From JAZGGS01 sp963714405 (GTDB taxonomy: Bacteria; Bacteroidota; Ignavibacteria; Ignavibacteriales; Ignavibacteriaceae), in contig CAVQOH010000002.1 of assembly GCA_963714405.1 (NCBI GenBank), forward strand, positions 186,001 through 250,000: 64,000 nt of DNA, given 5' to 3'. The notes under the pieces were generated by a model, which searched no databases, was not told where the DNA came from, and saw nothing but the letters and a program-made list of their open reading frames with translations. The first letter of the stretch is position 1. Every line of letters starts with the position of its first letter. Below are positions 19,289 through 27,933 of this stretch, one piece after another. A program made the position numbers and the translations under genes.

Positions 19289-19939
19289 ATGAGTTTAATT
19301 GTAGAGAAAATATCAACTATCAATGATGAAAAATTTAAAATATTTTCATATTTGAAAGTAAGATATTTAAAGGATGGCTTTTATAAAACTTCTATGGATA
19401 GTATAGCTTCGGAATTAAAGGTAAGCAAAAAAACTATCTACAAACATTACCCTTCAAAAGAATTTATTGTTCAGGAAATTGTAAAAAGCATACAAAACGA
19501 ACTTTCAACTAAGGTAGATAAAATTATTAATTCTGAGCAGGATTCTGTTACAAAATCGGTTCAGCTTGTAAATACAATTAGCAGATTAATGTTGATGGTT
19601 GGAGAAAGGTGGCTTGAAGATGTTAGAATTCATGCACCTGCTACCTGGACAGATATTGAAGAATTTCGAACTAAAAAACTCTATAACTCATTATCTTCAA
19701 TAATAGAGCAAGGAAAGAAAGAGAATCTATTTGCGGATAATCCTGTAGAAATAACCATTTCAATTTTTCTATCATCACTAAGCGGAATAGTTAACCAGGA
19801 TTTTCTTTTTCATAACAGGTTTTCTTACAGGGATGCCGTTAAAACAACTCTGGAAATTATATTTACAGGTATTCTCACTCAAAAAGGATTAAGACTTTTT
19901 TATAAATCACTTAAAAAGGTGCAGGATGAAAACCTTTAA
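19289..19939 (+). CDS. TetR/AcrR-family repressor of the adjacent efflux operon
   Basis: A 216-residue TetR-type regulator. The N-terminal helix-turn-helix (about residues 20-65) includes FYKTSMDSIASELKVSKKTIYKHYPSKEFI. The C-terminal ligand-binding part is helical. The coding end overlaps the start of the HlyD gene by 14 bases, so regulator and pump are one transcript. The palindrome next to the promoter is the likely binding site and indicates autoregulation with release by an efflux substrate. The ligand is unknown. Confidence 0.92.
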   Translation: MSLIVEKISTINDEKFKIFSYLKVRYLKDGFYKTSMDSIASELKVSKKTIYKHYPSKEFIVQEIVKSIQNELSTKVDKIINSEQDSVTKSVQLVNTISRLMLMVGERWLEDVRIHAPATWTDIEEFRTKKLYNSLSSIIEQGKKENLFADNPVEITISIFLSSLSGIVNQDFLFHNRFSYRDAVKTTLEIIFTGILTQKGLRLFYKSLKKVQDENL

Positions 19940-20891
19940 AATCATAATAATAATTTTCGTTGTATTACATTTATATGGATGCGGAAACAACAATGAAGAA
20001 TTATCAATTGAAGCTCAAGGAAATATCGAGACTGTTAACATTGTAATCAGCTCTAAAGTTAGCGGAGAAGTGTTGAGTATTCTAAAAGATGAGGGGGCCA
20101 AAGTAAATAAAGGTGATACTGTGTTAATTATTGATTCTGAAACTTATGAATTGAGGTTAGCAGAAGCAATTGCAATTGTGCAGCAGGCACAGGCTCAACT
20201 TAATTTACTAAAAAACGGTGCCAGAAGTGAAGATATAAAACTCGCTGAGGAAAGTTTAAAGCAAGCTGAAATAAATCTAAATACAGCAGAAAGAGATAAA
20301 GAAAGAATGATCAACCTTTACGGTACAAAAACCATAACGCAAAAACAGTATGAAGATGCAATTTCTCGATACAATATATCTGTTGCCCAATTTAATTCTG
20401 CACAGGAAAATTATAACAAAATTAAAAACCTTGCTCGGCCTGAGGAGTTGCAGCAAGCGTCGGCTAATTTAGATCGTGCTAACGCAAATTTAAACTTGAT
20501 CAAAAAAAGTCTGAATGATTGTTTTGTTAAATCTCCAATAGATGGAATTATTGTTGGAAAGTTTATTGAAAAAGGTGAAACAGCAAATGTAATGTCATCC
20601 CTGTACCAGGTTTCTGATTTAAGCAGCGTTGAGTTAGTCATTTACATTCCGGAAACAAAACTTGGTAAAATTAAAGTCGGGCAAACAACTGATATTACAA
20701 CTGATACATATCCCGGTAAAGTTTATAAAGGAAAAGTGATTTATATCTCCCCTCAAGCAGAATTTACTCCAAAAAATATTCAAACAAAAGAAGAAAGGAC
20801 CAAACTAGTTTTTGCTATTAAGATAAAAATCGAAAACCCTGATCTTGAATTGAAAGATGGAATGCCTGCGGATGCAGTTATAAGATTATAA
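19926..20891 (+). CDS. HlyD/YbhG-type membrane fusion (periplasmic adaptor) lipoprotein
   Basis: The adaptor that links an inner-membrane ABC exporter to an outer-membrane TolC channel. An N-terminal hydrophobic helix ends in HLYGCGNNN, a likely lipobox with acylated Cys. Next come the lipoyl-like half (VSGEVLSILKDEGAKVNKGDTVLIIDSE), a long alpha-hairpin of about residues 75-190, and the returning half (FVKSPIDGIIVGKFIEKGET). Length 321 is typical. The gene overlaps the TetR gene and precedes the first ATPase by 12 bases. Confidence 0.92.
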   Translation: MKTFKIIIIIFVVLHLYGCGNNNEELSIEAQGNIETVNIVISSKVSGEVLSILKDEGAKVNKGDTVLIIDSETYELRLAEAIAIVQQAQAQLNLLKNGARSEDIKLAEESLKQAEINLNTAERDKERMINLYGTKTITQKQYEDAISRYNISVAQFNSAQENYNKIKNLARPEELQQASANLDRANANLNLIKKSLNDCFVKSPIDGIIVGKFIEKGETANVMSSLYQVSDLSSVELVIYIPETKLGKIKVGQTTDITTDTYPGKVYKGKVIYISPQAEFTPKNIQTKEERTKLVFAIKIKIENPDLELKDGMPADAVIRL

Positions 20892-20903
20892 AGAATTTTA
20901 AAA

Positions 20904-21821
20904 ATGAATAACATCATACAAATTAATAATCTGCATAAAAGCTACAAAATTGTAGAAGCGGTTAAAGGCATAAGCTTTTCTGTTTTCGAGGGCGAGATGT
21001 TTGGCCTTGTTGGACCTGATGGAGCAGGAAAAACAACTATAATGAGAATTTTATGCGGTTTAATTACACCAGATGAAGGTGATTCTGCTCTATTTGGAAT
21101 GGACATCACCAAAAACAGGAAAAAAATTCAGAACAAAATTGGATATCTCTCCCAAAAATTCAGTCTTTACGGAGATCTTTCCGTTGCTGAAAACATAGAG
21201 TTCTTCGCTGATATTCATAATGTTAAAGATTATAAAAACAGAAGAGATGAACTTCTTGAGTTTACGCGGCTTACCCCATTCAGAGATCGTCTTGCAGATA
21301 AGCTTTCCGGAGGTATGAAACAAAAACTTGCACTAACATGCAGTTTAATTCATAAGCCAAAAATTTTGTTCCTGGATGAACCCACCACAGGAGTCGATCC
21401 TGTTTCACGCAGAGACTTCTGGAAAATTCTTTCTGATTTACAAAAAGAAGGCATGACAATATTTATGACCACCCCTTACCTTGATGAGGCTGAGCGATGC
21501 AACAGGGTTGCAATGATGAACAGAGGAGCAATAATGAGTATTGATACTCCTCGAAATATTAAATCATCATTGGAAAAAGAAGTTATAGAAATTTTGTGTG
21601 ATGATATCAGGCAGGCTTATAATACTATAAAAGCTGAGACTGAATATGATGTGCAAATATTCGGTGATAGGATAAATGTAGGTGTAAATAACTACGAAAA
21701 AGATTTTTACAAGATTAAAACATTATTAAACAAAGAAAATATAAAAATAAAAAAACACAGGGTCGTTATACCCTCACTGGAATATGTATTTATTGATCTA
21801 ATAAATAAAGCGGTTAACTAA
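20904..21821 (+). CDS. ABC transporter ATPase (YbhF first-half type)
   Basis: ABC-2 type ATP-binding protein, 305 residues. Walker A is GPDGAGKTT, the variant with Pro-Asp seen in the first half of YbhF-like double ATPases. The signature is LSGGMKQKLAL and Walker B is ILFLDEPTTGVDP. A C-terminal part of about 80 residues follows. A second, separate ATPase is encoded at 23614, so the two probably form a heterodimer with the two permeases. TolC follows after 15 bases. Confidence 0.93.
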   Translation: MNNIIQINNLHKSYKIVEAVKGISFSVFEGEMFGLVGPDGAGKTTIMRILCGLITPDEGDSALFGMDITKNRKKIQNKIGYLSQKFSLYGDLSVAENIEFFADIHNVKDYKNRRDELLEFTRLTPFRDRLADKLSGGMKQKLALTCSLIHKPKILFLDEPTTGVDPVSRRDFWKILSDLQKEGMTIFMTTPYLDEAERCNRVAMMNRGAIMSIDTPRNIKSSLEKEVIEILCDDIRQAYNTIKAETEYDVQIFGDRINVGVNNYEKDFYKIKTLLNKENIKIKKHRVVIPSLEYVFIDLINKAVN

Positions 21822-21836
21822 AATTTTTGGTAAGCA

Positions 21837-23144
21837 ATGAAAAATCTAATATTTATAATAATTTTATTTACTACAATTGGTTTTCCACAACAACAAATTC
21901 TTTCAATTGAAGACGCACTTAAAATTGGAATTGAGAACAGCAAAGAAATTAAAATTGCAGATTCCAGGCTGCTTAGTTCGGAAGAAGAGATAACAGAAAT
22001 TACCTCTCAAATGTTTCCCAAATTAACACTTGGGGCGGGTTATACAAATTTAAATATTTTAGAACCAGAAATATTAGGATTTAATCCCGGCAATCCTCTT
22101 CAAATAATAAATCCCTTTTATAGCTACGGTCTTAATCTTTCACTGCAAGTACCAATCTTTACAGGTTTTCAACTAACTTCACTAAAAAGTGCTGCGGAGC
22201 TCAACAATAAAGCATTTCATCATGAACTTCAGAATACAATTAATCAAAAAGCACTTAGCATTTATACTGCATACTGGAATTTCTATAAAGCACTGAAATC
22301 TGTTGTGCTTATTCAGCAGGGTTTATCAACTCTGCAAAAAAAACTCAATGATACAGAAAAGTTTTTAGAAAACGGTTTAGTTACAAAAAATGATTTACTG
22401 AAATTAAAAGTACAGGTTTCTAATGCTGAGCTAAAACTTATTGATGCAAAAAATAAGAAGGAAGTTGCACAAGCAATTTTTAATAAAATACTTGGTTATC
22501 CTTTAAATGCAAAAACTGAAATTGATATGGAAATTAACAACTCTGCATTGGAAGAATATTATTATGAAGAACTTTTATCGGATGCTTTAATTAATCGAAA
22601 TGAGATCAATTCACTTGCTAGCAGGATTAAAGCAGGTGAAGAAATTGTAACCGCAGAAAACTCTGGCTGGTGGCCAAAAATATATGCTTCAGGAAGTTAT
22701 TACAATTATAATTTAAATGCTAAAACTTTTAGTGTGAGCGATCAGGAATTACAACTATGGTATCTGGGTTTATCTCTAAGCTGGGATCTATGGGATTGGG
22801 GTTATACATCTTCCAAAGTTGCCAAGGCAGAACAGGAATTACTGCAAAGCCGTGAAACATTAAAATTATTAAAAGAGCAGATTGAGTTAGAAGTGTATAG
22901 TTACTATCTGGCACTATTAAGTGAAAAGGAAAAAATGAAAATCAGTAATCTTGCTGTAGAATCCGCTGAAGAAAATTACAGGTTAACTGAAGATAAATAT
23001 AATAATCAGCTAGCTACATCTACAGATTTAATTAATGCACAAACTGAGTTACTTGAAGCAAAAACGCAACTTGCTATTTCATTAGCGGAATTAGAATTAG
23101 CCATTGTAAGATTAAAAACTGCCGCAGGCAGAAAAATTTATTGA
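21837..23144 (+). CDS. TolC-family outer membrane efflux channel
   Basis: 435 residues with a signal peptide (MKNLIFIIILFTTIGFPQQQ) and the two repeated long-helix OEP domains. Features include LSIEDALKIGIENSKEIKIADSRLLSSEE near the start and a second copy with LYNQLATSTDLINAQTELLEAKTQL-like pattern near the end (about 385-415). It forms the trimeric exit duct of the HlyD-ABC pump. The gene lies between the two ATPase genes. A small unrelated gene follows before the second ATPase. Confidence 0.92.
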   Translation: MKNLIFIIILFTTIGFPQQQILSIEDALKIGIENSKEIKIADSRLLSSEEEITEITSQMFPKLTLGAGYTNLNILEPEILGFNPGNPLQIINPFYSYGLNLSLQVPIFTGFQLTSLKSAAELNNKAFHHELQNTINQKALSIYTAYWNFYKALKSVVLIQQGLSTLQKKLNDTEKFLENGLVTKNDLLKLKVQVSNAELKLIDAKNKKEVAQAIFNKILGYPLNAKTEIDMEINNSALEEYYYEELLSDALINRNEINSLASRIKAGEEIVTAENSGWWPKIYASGSYYNYNLNAKTFSVSDQELQLWYLGLSLSWDLWDWGYTSSKVAKAEQELLQSRETLKLLKEQIELEVYSYYLALLSEKEKMKISNLAVESAEENYRLTEDKYNNQLATSTDLINAQTELLEAKTQLAISLAELELAIVRLKTAAGRKIY

Positions 23145-23179
23145 TCAGAAATCAGGAGCCAGAAGTCAGTAATCAGAAT
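23144..23179 (+). repeat. Left degenerate CAGGAG/CAGAAG repeat flanking a four-helix-bundle gene
   Basis: A run made of short ATCAG/CAGGAGCCAGAAGTCAG units lies just after the TolC stop. Its complement recurs at 23574-23602 on the other side of the small gene, so the two form imperfect inverted flanks. Confidence 0.6.
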
Positions 23180-23230
23180 ATTCTTAATAATCTAACAACA
23201 AATGTTTATAACTAATTGTGGAAATATAAA

Positions 23231-23593
23231 ATGATACCATCAAAAAGATTTACCGATTTAATTGTTTGGCAAAAAGCTCATCAGTTTGTTCTTTCAGTGT
23301 ATAAGCTAACGAAATCCTTTCCGAAAGAAGAGATGTTCGGCTTAACTTCTCAATTCAGGAGAGCCGTTGTTTCCATTCCAGCTAATATTGCTGAGGGATT
23401 CAGAAAGAAAGGTAATATGGATAAAGCTCGATTTTTTAATATAGCCGAAGGATCACTGGAAGAGTGTAAATATTATTTAACTCTTGTTAACGATCTTGGT
23501 TATGCTGAAGTTAATGAAGAATCTGATTTGTCAGAAGAGGTCAGCAAATTATTAAATGCATATTCCAAAAAAATTCTGTCTTCTGTCTCCTGA
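23231..23593 (+). CDS. Four-helix-bundle protein (S23 / 23S rRNA intervening-sequence family)
   Basis: About 120 residues of the IVP/S23 four-helix-bundle family. The family signature is FTDLIVWQKAHQFVLSVYKLTKSFPKEE, then LTSQFRRAVVSIPANIAEGF and EGSLEECKYYLTLVNDLGY. I take ATG at 23231, which gives MIPSKRFTDLIVWQ. The last codons (ILSSVS) and the stop lie inside the right-hand flanking repeat. Such genes are often found singly between unrelated genes and flanked by short repeats. Their role is not established; relatives bind nucleic acids or, as Avd, reverse transcriptases. Here it interrupts an efflux operon. Confidence 0.9.
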   Translation: MIPSKRFTDLIVWQKAHQFVLSVYKLTKSFPKEEMFGLTSQFRRAVVSIPANIAEGFRKKGNMDKARFFNIAEGSLEECKYYLTLVNDLGYAEVNEESDLSEEVSKLLNAYSKKILSSVS

Positions 23594-23602
23594 CTCCTGT
23601 CT
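23574..23602 (+). repeat. Right degenerate CTCCTGACTCCTGTC repeat flanking the four-helix-bundle gene
   Basis: This run of TCTGTCT/CTCCTGACTCCTGTCT units is the approximate reverse complement of the repeat at 23144-23179. It overlaps the gene's stop codon (TGA at 23591-23593). Confidence 0.6.
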
Positions 23603-23613
23603 AATAAGAAATT

Positions 23614-24552
23614 ATGAACAGCATAACAGTAAATAACTTAACCAAGAAGTTCGGAAACTTTACTTCCGTTAACAGCATTTCTTTTTCTGTTGGAAAAGGA
23701 CAGGTGTTTGGTTTCCTTGGTGCAAATGGTGCTGGTAAAACCACAACTATAAAAATGTTGTGTGGAATTTTAGAACCAACTTCAGGTGATGCTATTGTTG
23801 GAGGGTTCAGCATAATGAAAAATGCAGATAAAGTAAAAACTAAAATTGGATATATGTCTCAGCGTTTTTCACTTTATAATGATCTTACTGTCGAAGAAAA
23901 TATTAATTTTTTTGGTGGAGTTTATGGACTTGAAGGCAAGATTTTTAACGAAAGGAAAAAATGGGTTCTATCAATTTCAAATTTAGAGGGAAAAGAAAAT
24001 TTACTAACCGAATCACTACCTGGAGGAATAAAGCAAAGGTTAGCACTCGGAACAGCAGTAATTCATAAACCGGAAATAGTTTTTTTAGATGAACCAACCA
24101 GTGGAGTAGATCCAATTTCAAGAAGAAACTTCTGGGAACTTATTAACAGTTTATCATCTGAAGGAACAACAGTTTTTGTTACAACTCACTATTTGGAGGA
24201 GGCAGAGTTTTGTAACAACATAATTTTAATTGATGCGGGAGATCTGATTGCACAGGGTAATCCTGAGGAACTAAAAACAAAATATTTAAAACACAAAATA
24301 CTTGAAATTGAATCTGAAAGAACTGTTGACGCAATGGAAATTTTGAAAGATAAAGAGTTTATAAATGATATCTCAATTTTCGGAAACAGTATTCATGCTG
24401 TTGTAAAAGATGCTGTAAACTCTTCTGATCAGATTAAAAAAGTTTTAGAAATTGATCATTCAATAAAAATTTACAGGATTGATGAAATTACACCTACTCT
24501 CGAAGATGTCTTTATTCACCTGTTAGAAAAAGAGAAAAAACAAATTGTTTAA
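23614..24552 (+). CDS. ABC transporter ATPase (YbhF second-half type)
   Basis: ABC-2 type ATPase, 312 residues. Walker A is GANGAGKTTT and Walker B is IVFLDEPTSGVDP. The signature is LPGGIKQRLALG, with Pro replacing the usual Ser of LSGG, as in the second half of YbhF-like proteins. A C-terminal domain of about 85 residues follows. Its end overlaps the first permease by eight bases. Together with the ATPase at 20904 it would power the exporter. Confidence 0.93.
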   Translation: MNSITVNNLTKKFGNFTSVNSISFSVGKGQVFGFLGANGAGKTTTIKMLCGILEPTSGDAIVGGFSIMKNADKVKTKIGYMSQRFSLYNDLTVEENINFFGGVYGLEGKIFNERKKWVLSISNLEGKENLLTESLPGGIKQRLALGTAVIHKPEIVFLDEPTSGVDPISRRNFWELINSLSSEGTTVFVTTHYLEEAEFCNNIILIDAGDLIAQGNPEELKTKYLKHKILEIESERTVDAMEILKDKEFINDISIFGNSIHAVVKDAVNSSDQIKKVLEIDHSIKIYRIDEITPTLEDVFIHLLEKEKKQIV

Positions 24553-25678
24553 TAGAACAATTGCAATAGCAAAAAAAGAAATCAGGCAAATTAAACGTGA
24601 TATACGACTATTGTTTGTCATCTTCTTTTTTCCTGTTTTCTTACTTATAATTTTTGGTTATGCTGTTAATTTTGATGTTAAAAATATAAACATAGCAGTT
24701 TACGATCAGGATAAGTCCCAGATGAGCAGAGAATTTATAAAGTCTTTCTCAACTTCAGAATATTTTGATTTAAAATATTATATAGATAATGACAAACAGG
24801 TAAATAAATTTCTAGATGAAAAAACTGTGCAGTGTGTTGTCATTATTCCAAATAATTTTACTAAGAATTTAAAATCATCAAAAGATATCGATCTTCAGTT
24901 CCTGATCGATGGTGTAGATGGAAATACTGCAGCGATTATTCAAAATTATGTGAACGCTATAACTATTAGTTACAATCAGAAAATAACTGCTGAAATGCTG
25001 GCATTAACCGGAAGAAAATTGTATCAACCAATCTCACTTGAATCGCGCTTCTGGTTTAATCCTGATTTAGAAACAACTCGGTTTCTTATTCCCGGGCTTA
25101 TCGCAATGCTCTTGATTGTGATAGCAGTTGTAACTGTTTCGTTATCGCTTGTAAGAGAAAAGGAAAAAGGAACCATGGAACAGCTGAATGTTTCACCACT
25201 TTCATCAATTGAACTGCTGCTCGGTAAGAATTTTCCTTATGTAGTTCTTGCACTTATTAATGCTGCATTCATTCTTGTCGCTGGTTATTTGCTTTTTGGT
25301 ATAGAAGTAAAAGGAAGTATGCTTTTGCTTTTCATCACTACACTAATTTTTCTTTTGGCATCAACCAGTATAGGAATTTTTGTTTCAGTTGTATCAAATT
25401 CGCAACAAATCGCCTTTACAATGGCAACATTTCTTTCCCTGCTACCATCAGTTATACTTTCTGGATTTATTTTTCCAATCGATAGTATGCCTATGGCAAT
25501 ACAGGTTCTTACAAATATAACCCCGGCAAAATTTTTTATTGTAATACTAAGAGCTATAATGCTGCGTGGAGTTGGGCTTGAGGCGTTTTGGGAACAGGTT
25601 ATTTATCTTCTCATCTTTGCAACTTTTATGATGATACTTTCAACCTTAATCAGCAGAAAGAAAACGCAGGTAGTATGA
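24545..25678 (+). CDS. ABC-2 type permease 1 (YbhS/YhhJ-like)
   Basis: 377 residues. The layout is one N-terminal helix (FVIFFFPVFLLIIFGYAVNF), a periplasmic domain of about 140 residues, then five helices from about 180 onward. The amphipathic EKEKGTMEQLNVSPLSSIELLLGK motif is typical of ABC-2 permeases. The start is TTG at 24545, inside the end of the ATPase gene. It pairs with the following permease, which has the same plan. Confidence 0.92.
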   Translation: MFNRTIAIAKKEIRQIKRDIRLLFVIFFFPVFLLIIFGYAVNFDVKNINIAVYDQDKSQMSREFIKSFSTSEYFDLKYYIDNDKQVNKFLDEKTVQCVVIIPNNFTKNLKSSKDIDLQFLIDGVDGNTAAIIQNYVNAITISYNQKITAEMLALTGRKLYQPISLESRFWFNPDLETTRFLIPGLIAMLLIVIAVVTVSLSLVREKEKGTMEQLNVSPLSSIELLLGKNFPYVVLALINAAFILVAGYLLFGIEVKGSMLLLFITTLIFLLASTSIGIFVSVVSNSQQIAFTMATFLSLLPSVILSGFIFPIDSMPMAIQVLTNITPAKFFIVILRAIMLRGVGLEAFWEQVIYLLIFATFMMILSTLISRKKTQVV

Positions 25679-26805
25679 AGTCAATAATATATTTCATAAA
25701 AAAAGAATTCCTGCAATTTAAAAGAGATCCGAAAATGTTCGGTTTGATTCTGGTTGCACCTGTTCTTCAGCTCGTATTTTTTGGCCTTGCCGCTAATCTT
25801 GACGTTGACAAAGTTAGAGCCACTGTTTATGATATGGATAAAAGCTATGCAAGCAGAACCTTTATAGAGCGATTTACGAGTTCGGGATATTTTGAAATTA
25901 AAGATTATGTATATAACTATGATGATGTAACTGAGGCACTAGATAAAGCAGAGGTAACTCTGGCTTTAGTTATCCCGCCTGATTTTGAAGAAAAGATCAA
26001 TCGAAGAGAAATGGTTAATGTACAGGCATTATTTGATGGATCAGATGGAAACAGTGCATCGATATCGGCTGGATATGTACAGGGAATTACCGGAGAATAT
26101 TCTAAAAACATCCTTATCGATTTTCTTCACAAAAGCGGTGCAGCATTTGTTCCTGTCTCAAACATAAATGCAAAAGTAAGAGTCTGGTATAATCCAACTC
26201 TTAAAACAAGAAAGTATATGGTTCCGGCAATTGTAGGATTACTTCTAACGCTTATCACTCTCATTCTTACATCTCTTGCAGTTGTTAAGGAAAGAGAAAT
26301 CGGAACAATGGAGCAACTTATAGTTACACCGTTAAAGCCTTACCAGATGATAATCGGTAAACTTGTACCGTTTACTATTCTTGGATTCATTTCAGTTGTA
26401 ATTGTTTTAACTTCAATGAGATATATTTTTAACATTCCAGTTGTAGGAAGTATTACTTTTCTATTCTTTACTTCGTTCCTTTATTTACTTTCTACTTTGG
26501 GTCTAGGGTTATTTGTCTCAACAATTTCTAAAACACAGCAACAGGCAATGATGATTTCAATTTTTGCAGTAATGATGCCGATGATTTACCTATCAGGATT
26601 TGCATTTCCTATAGAAAATATGCCAACAGTTATTCAATATATCAGCTATATAATTCCATTAAAATATTTTTTAACAATCATTCGCGGTATTATTTTAAAA
26701 GGGATTGGTTTTACAGAACTCTGGTTTGATTCACTTGTTTTACTGCTAATGGGAATCGCTATTCTTTGGATAAGCTCATTAAGATTTAAAAAGAGGTTGG
26801 AATAA
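25675..26805 (+). CDS. ABC-2 type permease 2 (YbhR-like)
   Basis: 376 residues with the same architecture as the preceding permease: one N-terminal helix, a periplasmic domain, five C-terminal helices and the motif EREIGTMEQLIVTPLKPYQMIIGK. I place the start at ATG 25675, which overlaps the previous stop (ATGA) and gives MKSIIYFIKKEFLQFKRDPK. It is the last gene of the efflux operon, followed by a terminator hairpin. Confidence 0.93.
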   Translation: MKSIIYFIKKEFLQFKRDPKMFGLILVAPVLQLVFFGLAANLDVDKVRATVYDMDKSYASRTFIERFTSSGYFEIKDYVYNYDDVTEALDKAEVTLALVIPPDFEEKINRREMVNVQALFDGSDGNSASISAGYVQGITGEYSKNILIDFLHKSGAAFVPVSNINAKVRVWYNPTLKTRKYMVPAIVGLLLTLITLILTSLAVVKEREIGTMEQLIVTPLKPYQMIIGKLVPFTILGFISVVIVLTSMRYIFNIPVVGSITFLFFTSFLYLLSTLGLGLFVSTISKTQQQAMMISIFAVMMPMIYLSGFAFPIENMPTVIQYISYIIPLKYFLTIIRGIILKGIGFTELWFDSLVLLLMGIAILWISSLRFKKRLE

Positions 26806-26843
26806 AAAAATTGTATAAACCCTTGTTCAGTTTGAAAAATAAA

Positions 26844-26864
26844 AAACCCCGCAATGCGGGGTTT
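26844..26864 (+). terminator. Rho-independent, probably bidirectional terminator
   Basis: The hairpin AAACCCCGC-AAT-GCGGGGTTT is a perfect nine-base stem with a three-base loop, preceded by A-rich and followed by T-containing sequence. It lies between the convergent efflux operon and the lipoprotein gene at 26880-27791, so it can stop both transcripts. Confidence 0.9.
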
Positions 26865-26879
26865 AAATTCAAAACTATC

Positions 26880-27791
26880 TTATTTAACTTTTAACATCAC
26901 ACTATTGCCATTTCTCATCACGGTTTTTATAATTTTCCCATCATGTTCAATTTCCTGCATTTCCATTTGAGAAACTTCAGCCAAAATATGATGAGTACCA
27001 TTATTTCTTAACAAACTTTGTACCTGTTCTGTTGTAAAAGTAAATTCTCCGGGATTTGTATCAAGAATTATAAATATAATCGTTTCCATTGGGGAGCGAG
27101 GTGGCGGCATAAATGGACGGCCTTTTATATGAGGACTATTTCCTTTATAGTGAGCCATCAATCTTATTGCAACCTTTTCGTCTGGTGCTCCTCCCTGCCA
27201 GTTTAAAGTTAAATCTTGCTGAGAACTGATTTCATCTTTATGATTATGGCTTGTTATTTCAATTAAAGTTTCTGGTGAATTAAGTGTGAAATTTGCAGCG
27301 CCAAATTGCTGTGATCCTGTAATTTCAAAAACATAGTCTTCATCGGGAATAAATTCAAGTACGTCATTTGACCGGCCGAAAGGTTTTTTGAACAAAGTAT
27401 AAGCCGTTCCTTTACGCTCGTCTGAATGTTTGTGCATTATTAGTTGGTTTGAATTATAATTTATAAAAACTGATCCAATATCAATTCCAAATCTTCTGAA
27501 ATGTGGAAATGATCCAACTTCTTCTCCAAATACAACAGCGAATGCAGAACCAACTACTTCTTCTTCAGAATTAAATGGTCTGAAAATTTCATTCCAGCCA
27601 ATCGAAAAAATCCCATCAATTCCTTCTAAATCTATACCGCTTTCTTTAAGCAATAAAACATCACTTCCCACAGTCTCATAGCTGTCATAAACATTAGAGA
27701 TCTGAGCCGGATCGTTAATACCATCTTTTGAACATCCCAATAAAAGTATAACACTAAAAATAAAAAATGCGTTTAGAATTTTTTTATTCAC
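26880..27791 (-). CDS. Lipoprotein of unknown function
   Basis: About 303 residues beginning with a lipoprotein signal (MNKKILNAFFIFSVILLLGCSKDG, Cys at about 20). I chose GTG at 27791 because AGGAG lies just upstream on the minus strand. A longer TTG start at 27806 would include the Shine-Dalgarno itself. The mature part is rich in aromatic and charged residues, with ENITSHNHKD-like and PHIKGRPFMPPPRSP segments, and looks like beta-sandwich protein. No family is recognised. It should be anchored in the periplasm or at the outer membrane. Confidence 0.78.
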   Translation of the reverse strand: MNKKILNAFFIFSVILLLGCSKDGINDPAQISNVYDSYETVGSDVLLLKESGIDLEGIDGIFSIGWNEIFRPFNSEEEVVGSAFAVVFGEEVGSFPHFRRFGIDIGSVFINYNSNQLIMHKHSDERKGTAYTLFKKPFGRSNDVLEFIPDEDYVFEITGSQQFGAANFTLNSPETLIEITSHNHKDEISSQQDLTLNWQGGAPDEKVAIRLMAHYKGNSPHIKGRPFMPPPRSPMETIIFIILDTNPGEFTFTTEQVQSLLRNNGTHHILAEVSQMEMQEIEHDGKIIKTVMRNGNSVMLKVK

Positions 27792-27933
27792 CTTATTTCT
27801 CCTCAATTTTATATAAAGTAATTTAGCTTCTTAGACACGTAGAATCAACATAAAGTTTAATCCTGAAATAATTTAATCTTAAATCAATAATTGATATAAT
27901 ATTCTTAATTTTAAGTACAGATTATGATTTATT

